A DNA stretch of 33,797 nt from Bacteroidales bacterium. Lineage in GTDB: Bacteria; Bacteroidota; Bacteroidia; Bacteroidales; JAGONC01. Both the position numbers and the translations under genes were made by a program. The stretch's first letter is position 1; each line of letters begins with the position of its first letter. This document shows, one piece after another, positions 17,382-26,790 of this stretch. The notes beneath the pieces were generated by a model that saw only the letters and a program-made list of their open reading frames with translations, searched no databases and was not told where the DNA came from. Where the stretch lies: assembly GCA_023133655.1 (NCBI GenBank), contig JAGLWB010000199.1, positions 1 through 33,797 of the forward strand, read 5' to 3'.

Positions 17382-18491
17382 ATGAAGAAGCTAATATCAT
17401 TAACTGTATTAATCGCCCTTCTTTCGTCATGTACCATGGAACAGGAAAAAGGATATGTAATCAATGGAAGTATTGAAGGAATATCCAATGGTAAAGTCTA
17501 TGTTGTGACACGGAAAGAGGGCGCGTGGGTGAACCTTGATTCGGCAACAATTGCCGAAGGCATATTTCAATTAAAAGGAAGTGTTGATTTCCCGGTTCTG
17601 TATTCACTACAGTTCGAAGGGATCAGAGGCGCTGTACCTGTTTTCTTTGAAAACGCCGACATATCTGTTACCGGCAAGGTGGAGGAATTGGGTGAAGCTA
17701 AAATTGTTGGGTCTGAAGCACAAGCTGAGTTTAATGCATATATGCAATCCATTGATAAAACCACTCAACAAAAATATGACATTTATGCGCTGTACAGGAA
17801 AGCAAAAGAGGCTGAAGATGCAGAACTTAGTAAATCCTTAGAAAAAGAAATGGACGATCTTGAAAAAGAAGAAAAAGAGTTCATTATTAATTATGCGATG
17901 GAAAACAATAAGAGTGTTGTATCTGCCTACCTCATCAGGCGAAATTCCTGGATGTTTGATCTGGAAGAGCTGGAAAGCCTCACAGATAACTTCGACCAAT
18001 CCCTCGATGCATCCGATTATGTCAGTGAATTAAAAGCCAGAGTCAAGATACTAACAAGAGTTGCTGTTGGAAAGCCTGCAGTCGGGTTCACCATGAACGA
18101 CACGTCAGGCAATCCTGTGTCGCTCTCTTCTTTTAAAGGCAAATACTTGCTGGTTGATTTCTGGGCCTACGGGTGCGCGCCCTGTCGTGCTGAAAACCCC
18201 AATGTTGTAGCCATGTATCAGCTGTTCAAGGACCAGGGGTTTGATGTTCTTGGTGTTTCATTCGACACAGAAAAAGAACAATGGATGGCGGCTATTCATG
18301 AGGATAACCTTACCTGGACTCACGTTTCGGACCTGCAAGGCTGGGGAAATGCTGCCGGGAAAATTTACGGGATAAATTCAATACCTTCAAATGTCTTATT
18401 AGACCCTGAACAGACCATCATTGCTAAAAACCTGAGGGGTGACGACCTGAATAAGAAACTTGAAGAAATTTTCAGGGATGACATCCCTTAG
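17382..18491 (+). CDS. TlpA-like thiol-disulfide oxidoreductase lipoprotein (DUF4369 domain)
   Basis: The 369-residue secreted lipoprotein has a signal peptide with lipobox LLSSC (acylated Cys17), an N-terminal DUF4369-like beta domain (about 24-115), a charged helical middle (about 130-220) and a C-terminal thioredoxin fold (about 232-365). The redox motif is WAYGCAPCRAENP (C265 and C268, CAPC rather than the common CxxC variants CGPC or CPPC), and a cis-Pro is at IPSNV (P335). It is predicted to be anchored facing the periplasm and to reduce or oxidise disulfides of envelope proteins. It ends 3 bases before the stop of the convergent S46 peptidase gene. Its precise partner is unknown. Confidence 0.88.
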   Translation: MKKLISLTVLIALLSSCTMEQEKGYVINGSIEGISNGKVYVVTRKEGAWVNLDSATIAEGIFQLKGSVDFPVLYSLQFEGIRGAVPVFFENADISVTGKVEELGEAKIVGSEAQAEFNAYMQSIDKTTQQKYDIYALYRKAKEAEDAELSKSLEKEMDDLEKEEKEFIINYAMENNKSVVSAYLIRRNSWMFDLEELESLTDNFDQSLDASDYVSELKARVKILTRVAVGKPAVGFTMNDTSGNPVSLSSFKGKYLLVDFWAYGCAPCRAENPNVVAMYQLFKDQGFDVLGVSFDTEKEQWMAAIHEDNLTWTHVSDLQGWGNAAGKIYGINSIPSNVLLDPEQTIIAKNLRGDDLNKKLEEIFRDDIP

Positions 18492-18494
18492 AAT

Positions 18495-20651
18495 TTACTC
18501 GTGTATGGTCAATTCGTCAATTAGATTTTGTGCTCCTGCATATTTGTCAATTACAAACAGCACATAACGGATGTCAACGCTGATGGTCCGTTGTAGTTCC
18601 GGTTCAAAGGCAATATCGCCACTCATGGCTTCCCAGTTGCCATCAAAAGCAATACCAATCAGTTCTCCATCACCATTGATAACCGGACTTCCTGAATTAC
18701 CCCCGGTGATATCGTTATTGGTCAGAAAACAAACTATTAGCTTGCCATCTTCACCGTACCGGCCATAATCTTTGACATTATAGAGTTCTTTCAGCTTTTC
18801 AGATACAATAAACTCATCGTTGGATGGATCTTCTTTCTCCATCACCCCCGATAAATGTGTTACATAATCATAATGGACTGCATCGGCCGGAAAATAATCC
18901 AAAACCTCACCATAGGTTAGTCTCATGGTAAAATTTGCATCAGGGTAAAATACCTTATCAGGCATCATCTCCCTAAGGCCGGCAACATATAAACGTCTTG
19001 CTTTTTTCAGCTTATCCTTTGCTTCCTTTAGGCCTGTATTGAGGCCAATAAAAGCGCCATAAAATGACTGCGTGGTTTGATTAGCCAAATCTTTCTCAAA
19101 TTTCTTTGCGGAGGGTTTTGAAAGAAAAGCTTCAAATTTCTCTTTAGTGGCAAAAATGGATTTTTCAAAAACATCAGCGGCAAAAGCGTCAAAATCACCT
19201 TTGTGTTTTTTCATGATCAGTGTTTCGAAAATATCCGGCTGCTTTTCTTTTGGAACATAATCATACAACATTTTTAATCCGGCAGCATACAGCTTTTGTT
19301 CAGTAGCAGGATTATAATCTTTAAAATGCTGTTCGGCCTGAGCATAAAACGGCGCAAGTTGTTCTTCGGTAAAATCTTTATTTTGCAAAATAGCCTCCAG
19401 CCCCTTGGCCTTAATCGGGAAAAGCATTAATTGTGAAATAAAGAAAGGGCCCTGGTAGTACCAAAGTGACTCCTGGGATTTGCTATCTGAAAGGGTTTTA
19501 TATGCATCTGCGAAATCCTGCATAACCGAACCATACTTCTCTTTTCTGGCTGTATCAGCTTCCACCCATAACCTGAATTGGTCTTCAATAGCGTTTTTCT
19601 TATCATACACTTTCAGTCGCTTCAAGCCCCTGCTTTCGCCAATTTTATTTTTCCACATGTTAGATATCATAAAATATTTTGAGGCATATTGAATTCTCAC
19701 TATAGGATCTGCATCCATATCCACTTTCATTATATCCAATGCTATATCGCCAAGGTTAATAATGGCAGAATTGGTTTCGTTAAGCGTTTGTTCAACACCG
19801 TAAGAGGTTCTGTATCTATCGGTTCCTCCCGGATAGCCCCAAATCATAGCAAAATCTTCTTTGTGTACTCCTTTGAGAGAGATGGGAATATGATATTTAG
19901 CTTTTAAAGGGATGTTCTCTTCAGCATAGTCGGCAGGAGAACCGTCGGGGGCAGTATAAACCCGAAACATACTAAAATCTCCGCTATGACGTGGCCACAT
20001 CCAATTATCCGTATCGCCGCCAAATTTTCCTATTGATGAAGGAGGGGCGCCAACCAGGCGTACGTCCCTGAAAGTTTCATATACAAAAAGATAATACTCA
20101 TTGCCATTAAAAAAACTCCGGACCTGTGCATCATATTTATCCTCTTCAGCAGCTTCATCTTCTATTATACCGGATATTTTTTTTATTGCGTCCTTGCGCT
20201 CCGATTCCGACATTTCATCCGTTACTTCAGCCAGTACCTTTTCTGTTATATCTTCCATTCTGATAAAAAATGTTGCTAAAAGGCCTTCATTGGTTAATTC
20301 TTCTTCCCTGCTCATGGCCCAGAAACCATCTGTCAGGTAATCATGATCTATTGAGCTGTGTTTTTGTATAACATCATACCCACAATGATGATTTGTCAGC
20401 AACAAACCATCAGGTGAAACAACCTCAGCCGTACACATATTTCCAAAATTCACGATAGCATCTTTAAGACTGGAGTTGTTAATACTGTAAATCTCTTCGG
20501 CTGTCAGATTAAGGCCCATCTCCTGCATATCGGTATAGTTGAGCCTCTCAACAAAAATCGGCAGCCACATCCCCTCATCGGGTGGAGTAGTTGCATAATT
20601 ACTTAAGCTTATGGAAACAACCATAAGCGCTAACAAAAATATTCTTTTCAT
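18495..20651 (-). CDS. S46 family dipeptidyl-peptidase (DPP7-like)
   Basis: This secreted serine exopeptidase removes dipeptides from peptide N-termini and has 718 residues, the S46 length. A signal peptide covers about residues 1-20. The catalytic triad can be read as H89 (TNHHC), D225 (RHSGDFSMF) and S653 (GGNSGSPV). The residue that sets P1 preference, 18 positions after the catalytic Ser, is Gly671 (AFDGNWEAM). Family knowledge gives Gly there for DPP7-type enzymes (hydrophobic P1) and Arg for DPP11-type (Asp/Glu P1), so DPP7-like specificity is inferred. The M49-type peptidase gene lies 19 bases upstream on the same strand, suggesting one peptide-degrading operon. In asaccharolytic Bacteroidota these enzymes feed on external protein. 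Confidence 0.92.
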   Translation of the reverse strand: MKRIFLLALMVVSISLSNYATTPPDEGMWLPIFVERLNYTDMQEMGLNLTAEEIYSINNSSLKDAIVNFGNMCTAEVVSPDGLLLTNHHCGYDVIQKHSSIDHDYLTDGFWAMSREEELTNEGLLATFFIRMEDITEKVLAEVTDEMSESERKDAIKKISGIIEDEAAEEDKYDAQVRSFFNGNEYYLFVYETFRDVRLVGAPPSSIGKFGGDTDNWMWPRHSGDFSMFRVYTAPDGSPADYAEENIPLKAKYHIPISLKGVHKEDFAMIWGYPGGTDRYRTSYGVEQTLNETNSAIINLGDIALDIMKVDMDADPIVRIQYASKYFMISNMWKNKIGESRGLKRLKVYDKKNAIEDQFRLWVEADTARKEKYGSVMQDFADAYKTLSDSKSQESLWYYQGPFFISQLMLFPIKAKGLEAILQNKDFTEEQLAPFYAQAEQHFKDYNPATEQKLYAAGLKMLYDYVPKEKQPDIFETLIMKKHKGDFDAFAADVFEKSIFATKEKFEAFLSKPSAKKFEKDLANQTTQSFYGAFIGLNTGLKEAKDKLKKARRLYVAGLREMMPDKVFYPDANFTMRLTYGEVLDYFPADAVHYDYVTHLSGVMEKEDPSNDEFIVSEKLKELYNVKDYGRYGEDGKLIVCFLTNNDITGGNSGSPVINGDGELIGIAFDGNWEAMSGDIAFEPELQRTISVDIRYVLFVIDKYAGAQNLIDELTIHE

Positions 20652-20670
20652 AGTGATCGTTTTAAGTTAA

Positions 20671-22368
20671 TTATTTAATATTCATTATCTCTTTGCCCTG
20701 GTGAAATACAATATCCACCGGTATACCCGAAGAGTTAAGCAAATCAAGATCAGCTTGTAATTGTGGCATAATAACGCCTTTTTCCTTAACCCATGTTTTA
20801 GCTTGATCATAATCGCCATTACCCTGAACATGCAAAATATCTTGCATCAAAGCTATCATGGCATCGTGCATTTTATCAAAATCAATAGTATATGTTCCAT
20901 CTTCATTTCTGGTGAAGGCTTCTCTCTCTTCAAAATAATTAAACCTCATCATATTTGCTTTTCCATGGGAACTGGCAGCTCCAAAGCGGCTGGACCGGAA
21001 TATCCCGGCAAAAAAGGTAACATAGTTATCCATAATTTCGCCTTCGGTGATCTCACCCATTTCGAAAAGTTGTGTAACGAGGTATAATCCCATGATATCA
21101 GCCTTGCCTTCTTCAATAGCCGAATACTGCTCTTTCAGGGCCTTTCTTACTGTACCTTCTCCGTCAAGTGTATTTTTAATGCCAAGGCCATGAGCCACCT
21201 CATGAAACATGGTATTTCCAAAAAAAGCATCAAAGGTAACATGCTGACGCTGTGCCGGATCGATCAGTACTTCCGAGATCGGAACAAGAATCATGTCAAA
21301 TTTGGCCCTCATGGCATTTTTTAACTGTAATTTCCGTGATCCGGCTTTTAGTTGTACCTCTTCATCATTGGGTAAATTGATGGCAATGGTTTTGCTGCCG
21401 GCATTACAGTCACCTGCATAATAGATTACATCATAAACATTCAAATCGGTATTGGCTCCGGGTACTTCGCTTTTATATTCCTCTTCAATAGGAACACCTT
21501 TCTGAAGGCCGGGTAATAATGATGCATATTTTGTGAGCCGCTCGCTCCATTCCGGATCTTTGATAAGAATAAATGCCTCTTGTGCTGCCTTGTAGCCATA
21601 AAGGGCATCCTCATAATTCTCTATAGGCCCGACTACAAAATCAATCTTTGAGGTTTTCATCTCCAGCCAGGCAAAGTCACTGGGTTGATAATCGTCGGTC
21701 AATAATGCTTCTGCACGAAGGGTTAAATATTTATTCAACCCTTCATTTTCGGCCAGGGAAGCAGCTTTCTTTAAAAAATCAGCGGCTTTTTGAACCTTAC
21801 TTGCGTAAGCTTCATGATACCAGACAGTGCGCAACGAACTATCTTCATTCCTTCTTATCAACGTATACAGGCTCGTTTTGAGGGAGTCGTCAAAAGCCTC
21901 AAATTCCTCTTTGGTCATGTCGGCAGGGTAAAAATTAGCACCTGCAGGTTTGGGGCCGATCTCAGCAATAAATGATGTATTGTTGTTCAACCTATCCCAT
22001 GGGCCGTAGTTAATTTTCGAAAAATCAACGGTGGCTTCATTGTCTATACGGCTGAAATACGCCTCTTTATTACCAATGGTTTGCTGCCAATAGATAGATC
22101 CCATGATATCGGCAACATCAAAAAGAATGGGGAGAATCTGTTTTTCCTTTTCAGTAAGATGGCTAATATCAGTTATTAGCTCAAAAGGAGCATAAATAAG
22201 CACTCTCTCTTTAACATAGTCAATCGAAACCGGATTTAACGCCTCCACCCGGGGGATGGTTCCGGAATACTGATTTTCTTTCTCTTCTTCTGTCATTTTC
22301 GGTGAACAGGCAGCCATAATCATAATGATTAGTAATGCTGCGCAAGGTAAAATAAGTTTTTTTTGCAT
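20671..22368 (-). CDS. M49-like (dipeptidyl-peptidase III family) zinc metallopeptidase lipoprotein
   Basis: The 565-residue protein has a lipoprotein signal (lipobox MAAC, Cys21), so an envelope location is expected. The zinc site is FHEVAHGLG (H389, E390, H393) with the third ligand region EEGKAD (419-424). Classical DPP III enzymes carry HELLGH with one extra residue; the shorter HExxHG form here resembles the variant found in nudix-linked plant and some bacterial M49 relatives. The fit to M49 rests on this motif pair and length; a related Zn-hydrolase subfamily is possible. It is the upstream gene of a two-gene minus-strand unit with the S46 peptidase (19-base gap). The start is ATG at 22368, divergent from gltX. 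Confidence 0.82.
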   Translation of the reverse strand: MQKKLILPCAALLIIMIMAACSPKMTEEEKENQYSGTIPRVEALNPVSIDYVKERVLIYAPFELITDISHLTEKEKQILPILFDVADIMGSIYWQQTIGNKEAYFSRIDNEATVDFSKINYGPWDRLNNNTSFIAEIGPKPAGANFYPADMTKEEFEAFDDSLKTSLYTLIRRNEDSSLRTVWYHEAYASKVQKAADFLKKAASLAENEGLNKYLTLRAEALLTDDYQPSDFAWLEMKTSKIDFVVGPIENYEDALYGYKAAQEAFILIKDPEWSERLTKYASLLPGLQKGVPIEEEYKSEVPGANTDLNVYDVIYYAGDCNAGSKTIAINLPNDEEVQLKAGSRKLQLKNAMRAKFDMILVPISEVLIDPAQRQHVTFDAFFGNTMFHEVAHGLGIKNTLDGEGTVRKALKEQYSAIEEGKADIMGLYLVTQLFEMGEITEGEIMDNYVTFFAGIFRSSRFGAASSHGKANMMRFNYFEEREAFTRNEDGTYTIDFDKMHDAMIALMQDILHVQGNGDYDQAKTWVKEKGVIMPQLQADLDLLNSSGIPVDIVFHQGKEIMNIK

Positions 22369-22447
22369 GATGGTATGATTTTACGGTTAGTAAGATTTGA
22401 GCTTACGAAAGTATATCTTTTTCCTCTCTTTTCAAAGGTTGATTCAC

Positions 22448-22455
22448 TATCTTTG
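22448..22455 (+). promoter_or_regulatory. Probable -7 box for gltX
   Basis: TATCTTTG is an exact TAnnTTTG match, 23 bases before the chosen gltX ATG at 22478. Its position inside the longer open frame that begins at 22397 is a further argument for the internal start. Confidence 0.55.
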
Positions 22456-22477
22456 CAGCTTAAATCAAGATAAATTT

Positions 22478-24007
22478 ATGGATCCAAAACAAATTCGTGT
22501 TCGTTTTGCACCAAGTCCAACAGGGCCACTTCATATAGGAGGTGTAAGAACGGCATTGTATAATTATTTATTTGCCCGGAAACATGGCGGTAAATTCATT
22601 TTAAGAATCGAAGATACCGATCGGGCCCGCTTTGTTCCTGAAGCAGAAAAGTACATCATGGAGTCGCTCGAATGGGCTGGTATCTCCTTTGACGAGGGGA
22701 TCAGAGAAGGGGGAGCGTTCGGGCCATACCGGCAATCGGAAAGAAAAGGTATTTATCGCCAATATGCTGAGAAGCTGGTTGAACCTGGTCATGCCTATTA
22801 CGCTTTTGACACCCCCGGGGAGCTGGAAAAAATGCGGAAAAAACTGGAAGAACAAAAAGCTGCAAACAGCAGTTATGGCATCGCTGTCAGGATGAGTATG
22901 ACAAACTCACTCACCCTTCCGCCGGAAGATGTTGCACAAAGAATTTCCGCCGGAAATCCCTACGTGATACGCTTTAAAATGCCTAATAATCAGGACATTA
23001 AAATATTTGATGAAATTCGCAACTGGGTCATTGTTAACACTTCAACACTGGATGATAAAGTGCTTTTTAAGTCGGATGGTATGCCTACTTATCACCTGGC
23101 AAATATTGTTGACGACCACCTGATGGAGATCACGCATGTTATCCGTGGAGAAGAGTGGCTCCCTTCACTACCGCTTCATGCATTGCTTTACAGAAGCTTC
23201 GGATGGGATGAGCCCCAATTTGCCCATCTTCCGTTGCTCCTAAAACCTGATGGCAAAGGCAAACTGAGCAAAAGGGATGGCGACCGGTTGGGATTTCCTG
23301 TTTTTCCGATTGAATGGAAAGACCCAAAGAGCGGTGAAGTTTCACCGGGATACAGAGAGTCGGACTTTTTCCCCGGTGCTTTTGTCAATATGCTGGCCTT
23401 CCTGGGATGGAACCCCGGTACAGAACAGGAACTGTTCTCAATGGAAGAACTTATTAGTGCTTTCTCCATCAACAGAGTCGGTAAGTCGGGATCACGTTTT
23501 GATTTTGAGAAAGCCAAATGGTACAACCATCAATACTTACAGCTTCAGCCAATAGAAGATCTTGTTGCACAGTACAAGCCTGTCTTAAAAGAGAAAAACA
23601 TTGAAGCAACTGATGATTATATTTCAAAAGTTTGTACGCTGATCAAAGAAAGAACAAATTTTGTTAATGAGTTCTGGGGCCAGTCATACTTTTTCTTTGA
23701 GGCACCAAAGGAATATGATCAAAAGGTTGTGAAAAAACGCTGGAAAGAAAACACCCCGGGAATCATGACAGGATTAACAGAGGTTCTAAGGGCTATTGAT
23801 AATTTCACTTCCGAAAACACCGAAAAAGCGGTCAAAGCATGGATTGAAGAGAAAGAGGCCGGCATGGGAGCCGTTATGAATGCCTTCCGTCTCTGTGTTG
23901 TTGGTGCCATGAAGGGTCCACATATGTTTGATATTATTGCATTGATTGGGAAGGAAGAGACGCTTTTGCGTATTGAGGCGGGGATTAGGAGGATGTCGAA
24001 CAGATGA
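22478..24007 (+). CDS. gltX: Glutamate-tRNA ligase (GluRS)
   Basis: This class I aminoacyl-tRNA synthetase charges tRNA-Glu. From the ATG at 22478 it has 509 residues and begins MDPKQIRVRFAPSPTGPLHI, with the HIGH motif as HIGG right at the N-terminus as in all GluRS. The KMSKS loop appears as KLSKRDGD. RGEEWLPS and FDFEKAKWYN are typical. The frame is open 27 codons further upstream (22397), but that stretch carries the probable promoter and no family character. Downstream, after about 40 bases, the heptad repeats begin. Confidence 0.95.
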   Translation: MDPKQIRVRFAPSPTGPLHIGGVRTALYNYLFARKHGGKFILRIEDTDRARFVPEAEKYIMESLEWAGISFDEGIREGGAFGPYRQSERKGIYRQYAEKLVEPGHAYYAFDTPGELEKMRKKLEEQKAANSSYGIAVRMSMTNSLTLPPEDVAQRISAGNPYVIRFKMPNNQDIKIFDEIRNWVIVNTSTLDDKVLFKSDGMPTYHLANIVDDHLMEITHVIRGEEWLPSLPLHALLYRSFGWDEPQFAHLPLLLKPDGKGKLSKRDGDRLGFPVFPIEWKDPKSGEVSPGYRESDFFPGAFVNMLAFLGWNPGTEQELFSMEELISAFSINRVGKSGSRFDFEKAKWYNHQYLQLQPIEDLVAQYKPVLKEKNIEATDDYISKVCTLIKERTNFVNEFWGQSYFFFEAPKEYDQKVVKKRWKENTPGIMTGLTEVLRAIDNFTSENTEKAVKAWIEEKEAGMGAVMNAFRLCVVGAMKGPHMFDIIALIGKEETLLRIEAGIRRMSNR

Positions 24008-24046
24008 CTGACGAATCTATATCAACAGGTGAGGAAGTCCGCAGTT

Positions 24047-24130
24047 GGTAGCCAGGAATCGGGAATCAGGAATCGGGAATCGGGAATCGGGAATCAGGAA
24101 TCGGGAATCAGGAATCGGGAATCAGGAATA
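24047..24130. repeat. Heptad array B1 (RGGAATC family, 12 units)
   Basis: Twelve consecutive 7-bp units run without a phase break: one GGTAGCC, then alternating AGGAATC and GGGAATC, ending AGGAATA. Only the first base of the unit varies within the core (A or G). No spacers are present, so it is not a CRISPR. It begins about 40 bases after gltX and passes straight into the next array. Confidence 0.9.
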
Positions 24131-24165
24131 CATCGACAATCGACAATCGACAATTGACAATCGTG
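24131..24165. repeat. Heptad array B2 (AATCGAC family, 5 units)
   Basis: Five 7-bp units (CATCGAC, AATCGAC twice, AATTGAC, AATCGTG) continue in exact register with array B1 although the sequence is different. The same module with the same leading CATCGA recurs at 26868-26902. Confidence 0.88.
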
Positions 24166-24173
24166 TAATCCTC

Positions 24174-24245
24174 TTATCGCTTTTTCCCGCTGATTTTCGC
24201 CCAGCTATCTCTTAACGGTATGCACGATAAACTTGGTGAGAAAGT
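24174..24245 (-). pseudogene. Decayed 3' end of a second glnS copy
   Basis: Read on the minus strand, the codons ending at the TAA (24176-24174) give [14 protein letters not shown], against [14 protein letters not shown] at the C-terminus of the intact GlnRS encoded 340 bases away on the same strand. Upstream, in a shifted frame, TKFIVHTV resembles KLVFNRTV of GlnRS, implying a small indel. Nothing further upstream is recognisable. Third codon positions differ widely, so it is not a recent duplicate. Two heptad arrays flank it. It is either the tail of a replaced glnS or of an old tandem duplicate. Confidence 0.75.
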
Positions 24246-24260
24246 CGGCAGTACTTTGTA

Positions 24261-24316
24261 ATTTATTATTTATTACTGGTTATTTATCATTTCTGATTTT
24301 AATTTCTAATTTTTAT
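24261..24316. repeat. Degenerate heptad array B3 (ATTTATT family, about 8 units)
   Basis: A+T-rich stretch that can be cut into 7-bp units beginning ATTTATT, ATTTATT, ACTGGTT, ATTTATC, ATTTCTG, ATTTTAA. It is more diverged than the other arrays, and low complexity could mimic the pattern. The remaining sequence to 24460 shows no gene. Confidence 0.5.
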
Positions 24317-24465
24317 TCCTCTAATTCAAATTTCTCTCAGCAGTTTCTAAACTATGTGGATTATGTATTGAAATAAGCTTTTTTTACCATGAGGGGTGCC
24401 TTTAGTTCACTTAAGGTACAAGTATAATCAGGAGCATTAATGAGAAATGATAAATTAGGAAGACT

Positions 24466-24500
24466 AATAAGAAATAACCAATAACCAATAAGAAATGAGG
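24466..24500. repeat. Heptad array F (AATAACC family, 5 units)
   Basis: Five units in register: AATAAGA, AATAACC twice, AATAAGA, AATGAGG. The array ends 14 bases beyond the 3' end of glnS, so it lies directly downstream of that gene. Confidence 0.75.
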
Positions 24501-24513
24501 AAGTTTTTTGCCT

Positions 24514-26211
24514 TTACCTCCCTTTTCCACTTATTTTTGCCCAGCTATCCCTCAGCGGCACGGTTCTGTTAAATACCAGTTTGTCTTCTTTTGAGTCGGG
24601 GTCAACACAGAAATAACCCAATCTGATGAACTGAAACTTTTCAAAAGGTTTCACATTTCGCAACGAGGGCTCTATAAGTCCGGTTACAGTTTTTAATGAC
24701 CCGGGATTAATAAATTCCTGGAAATCCTTATCAGGATGTCCCAGCGGATCTTCATCAAGGAAGAGCCTGTCGTAAAGTCTGACCTCAGCTTTCAATCCAT
24801 GTTGTGCGGAAACCCAATGCAAAGTACCTTTTACCTTACGATTACTTTGAGGCCCGCCGCTTTTTGTTTCCGGGTCGTATGTGCATTTTACCTCAATCAC
24901 CTCGCCAGTCGTTTCATCCTTAACCACCTCCTCGCATTTTATGAAATAGGCTCCTTTCAACCGCACCTCAGCTCCTGGTGCGAGCCTGAAAAATTTCTTC
25001 GGGGGATCCTCCATAAAATCATCCTTTTCAATAAATATTTCACGCGTAAACGGAACCTTGCGGCTGCCCATTGTTTCATCCTCCGGATTATTAACCAACT
25101 CCATCTCTTCAACTTTACCTTCAGGATAATTAGTGATCACCACCCTGAGTGGATTCAATACAGCCATTACTCTCAGCGTTTTTTTGTTCAGGTCATCCTT
25201 AACGCTGTGCTCCAGCAGTGCCACATCAATCATATTATCTCTTCTTGCAACACCTATTTTATCAGCAAAATACCGGATAGATTCGGGAGTATACCCTCTT
25301 CTCCTTAAGCCTGAAATGGTTGGCAACCGTGGGTCGTCCCACCCATTAACAAAGCCTCCTTCCACAAGCTCCATCAGTTTCCGTTTACTCATGATGGTAT
25401 AGCTCAGGTTGAGGCGGGCAAACTCGATTTGTTGCGGCCTGTATTTCGTTTCTATCAGATTATCAAGAAACCAGTCGTACAACGGCCGGTGCACTTCAAA
25501 CTCCAGTGTACATATTGAGTGAGTAATCCCCTCAATATAGTCTGACTGCCCATGAGCGAAGTCGTACATTGGATAGATACACCATTTATCGCCCGTATTA
25601 TGATGGCTGGCATGCAGGATACGGTACAGGACCGGGTCGCGCAAAAGCATGTTGGGTGATGTCGTATCAATTTTAGCACGCAGCACCTTTGAGCCATCCG
25701 GAAATTCTCCGGCTTTCATACGACGGAAAAGATTCAGGTTTTCTTCAACAGAACGGTTATAAAAAGGACTTTCTGTTCCCGGGGTTGTAACCGTACCACG
25801 CTGATCACCGATCACTTCAGCTGATTGATCGTCAACAAATGCCTTACCATTTATAATAAGCTTTTCGGCCCATTTGTAAAGCTGGTCAAAATAGTCAGAA
25901 GCATAGAAAAGTCTTCCTTCCCAATCGAAACCAAGCCATTTAACATCTTCAACAATAGAATCAACAAATTCTTCCTCTTCCTTTGTAGGGTTAGTATCAT
26001 CGAAGCGCAGGTTACACATGCCGTTATATTTTTTTGCCAGGCCGAAGTTAAGACAGATAGATTTAGCATGGCCTATATGCAAATAACCATTGGGTTCGGG
26101 AGGAAAACGGGTATGGACCCGTTTCTCATTTTTTTCTTCCTGTAGATCGTCTTCAATGATCGCCTCAATAAAGTTGAGTGCTTTATAGTTTTCGTCCTTT
26201 GTATTCATCAT
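24514..26211 (-). CDS. glnS: Glutamine-tRNA ligase (GlnRS)
   Basis: This class I synthetase charges tRNA-Gln directly. From the ATG pair at 26211/26208 it has 565-566 residues, beginning [19 protein letters not shown]. The HIGH motif is [16 protein letters not shown], the KMSKS loop is IMSKRKL, and the C-terminal anticodon-binding beta barrels include RDPVLYRI and [11 protein letters not shown]. GlnRS occurs in Bacteroidota, unlike most bacteria that use the amidotransferase route. The open frame extends 65 codons upstream to 26406, but that part runs through a heptad array and overlaps folB, so it is rejected. folB lies upstream on the same strand, 139 bases away. A relic of a second glnS end lies downstream. 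Confidence 0.94.
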   Translation of the reverse strand: MMNTKDENYKALNFIEAIIEDDLQEEKNEKRVHTRFPPEPNGYLHIGHAKSICLNFGLAKKYNGMCNLRFDDTNPTKEEEEFVDSIVEDVKWLGFDWEGRLFYASDYFDQLYKWAEKLIINGKAFVDDQSAEVIGDQRGTVTTPGTESPFYNRSVEENLNLFRRMKAGEFPDGSKVLRAKIDTTSPNMLLRDPVLYRILHASHHNTGDKWCIYPMYDFAHGQSDYIEGITHSICTLEFEVHRPLYDWFLDNLIETKYRPQQIEFARLNLSYTIMSKRKLMELVEGGFVNGWDDPRLPTISGLRRRGYTPESIRYFADKIGVARRDNMIDVALLEHSVKDDLNKKTLRVMAVLNPLRVVITNYPEGKVEEMELVNNPEDETMGSRKVPFTREIFIEKDDFMEDPPKKFFRLAPGAEVRLKGAYFIKCEEVVKDETTGEVIEVKCTYDPETKSGGPQSNRKVKGTLHWVSAQHGLKAEVRLYDRLFLDEDPLGHPDKDFQEFINPGSLKTVTGLIEPSLRNVKPFEKFQFIRLGYFCVDPDSKEDKLVFNRTVPLRDSWAKISGKGR

Positions 26212-26243
26212 GATGGGTTTAAACAGTTTGCAAAAATAGGAAA

Positions 26244-26315
26244 AAGCTACAAGCTGCAAGCTACAAGCTGCAAGAAATTTCGGTGCGGTTATATGAGGTA
26301 AAAGCTGCAAGAAAG
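26244..26315. repeat. Heptad array C (AAGCTAC/AAGCTGC family)
   Basis: Four in-register units (AAGCTAC and AAGCTGC, alternating) plus a degraded AAGAAAT at 26244-26278. After 23 bases, AAGCTGC AAGAAAG recurs at 26302-26315. It fills the intergenic gap between folB and glnS, within the likely glnS leader region. Confidence 0.8.
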
Positions 26316-26350
26316 TTGAACTTTCGTTATTGATCCCGGGGAGGTAAACA

Positions 26351-26716
26351 TTAATCCACAATTTCTTCTGAAGAAAGGGAGACACACACCCGGTCCACCT
26401 TCCCACCCAGCGGCGGGTTGAGTTTTGCGATCTTAATTTCAGCCGTTTCTATCTGCGGAAATGTTTCCATGATCTTATCCAGTGTCCGCCGTGCCACATG
26501 CTCGAGGAGGTTGGATTTTTGTTCCATTTCCTGTTGTATGAGGAGGTAGAGGGATTGATAATTCACGGTTTTATGGAGGTTATCTGTTTTTTCAGCTTCC
26601 AAGGTATTTGCTTCGCAGAAGAAGTCGACGATAAATTTTGTTCCGATGATCTGTTCTTCTTTAAAGCACCCGTGGTGGGCGAAGAATTCCATTCCTTCGA
26701 TTGAGATTTGCGACAT
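26351..26716 (-). CDS. folB: Dihydroneopterin aldolase FolB
   Basis: FolB cleaves 7,8-dihydroneopterin to 6-hydroxymethyl-7,8-dihydropterin and glycolaldehyde in folate synthesis. From the ATG at 26716 it has 121 residues, the normal subunit size. It begins [20 protein letters not shown], with the conserved HHG near the N-terminus, TVNYQSLY and LLEHVARR in the middle, and a late [18 protein letters not shown] with the catalytic Lys region. The open frame continues upstream to 26890 only because the heptad array there happens to lack stops; the residues it would encode are a repeat of RLPT/RLLA type and are not family sequence. Confidence 0.92.
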   Translation of the reverse strand: MSQISIEGMEFFAHHGCFKEEQIIGTKFIVDFFCEANTLEAEKTDNLHKTVNYQSLYLLIQQEMEQKSNLLEHVARRTLDKIMETFPQIETAEIKIAKLNPPLGGKVDRVCVSLSSEEIVD

Positions 26717-26790
26717 GGTGGTTTTTGGGGGTAAAAGTATCAAAAAATGTTGGTTATTTTTAGTTTTTGCTTCGTCTGATGGTAGTGGAC

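Noticed and set aside
22397-22477. Longer GluRS start
   Set aside because: Would place the HIGH motif about 27 residues further in and include the -7 promoter box in the coding region.
24047-24165. CRISPR array
   Set aside because: Repeats are 7 bp, contiguous, with no spacers and no cas genes in the window.
26212-26406. N-terminal extension of GlnRS by about 65 residues
   Set aside because: It runs through heptad array C and overlaps the folB 3' end; the normal GlnRS start is at MMNTKDEN.
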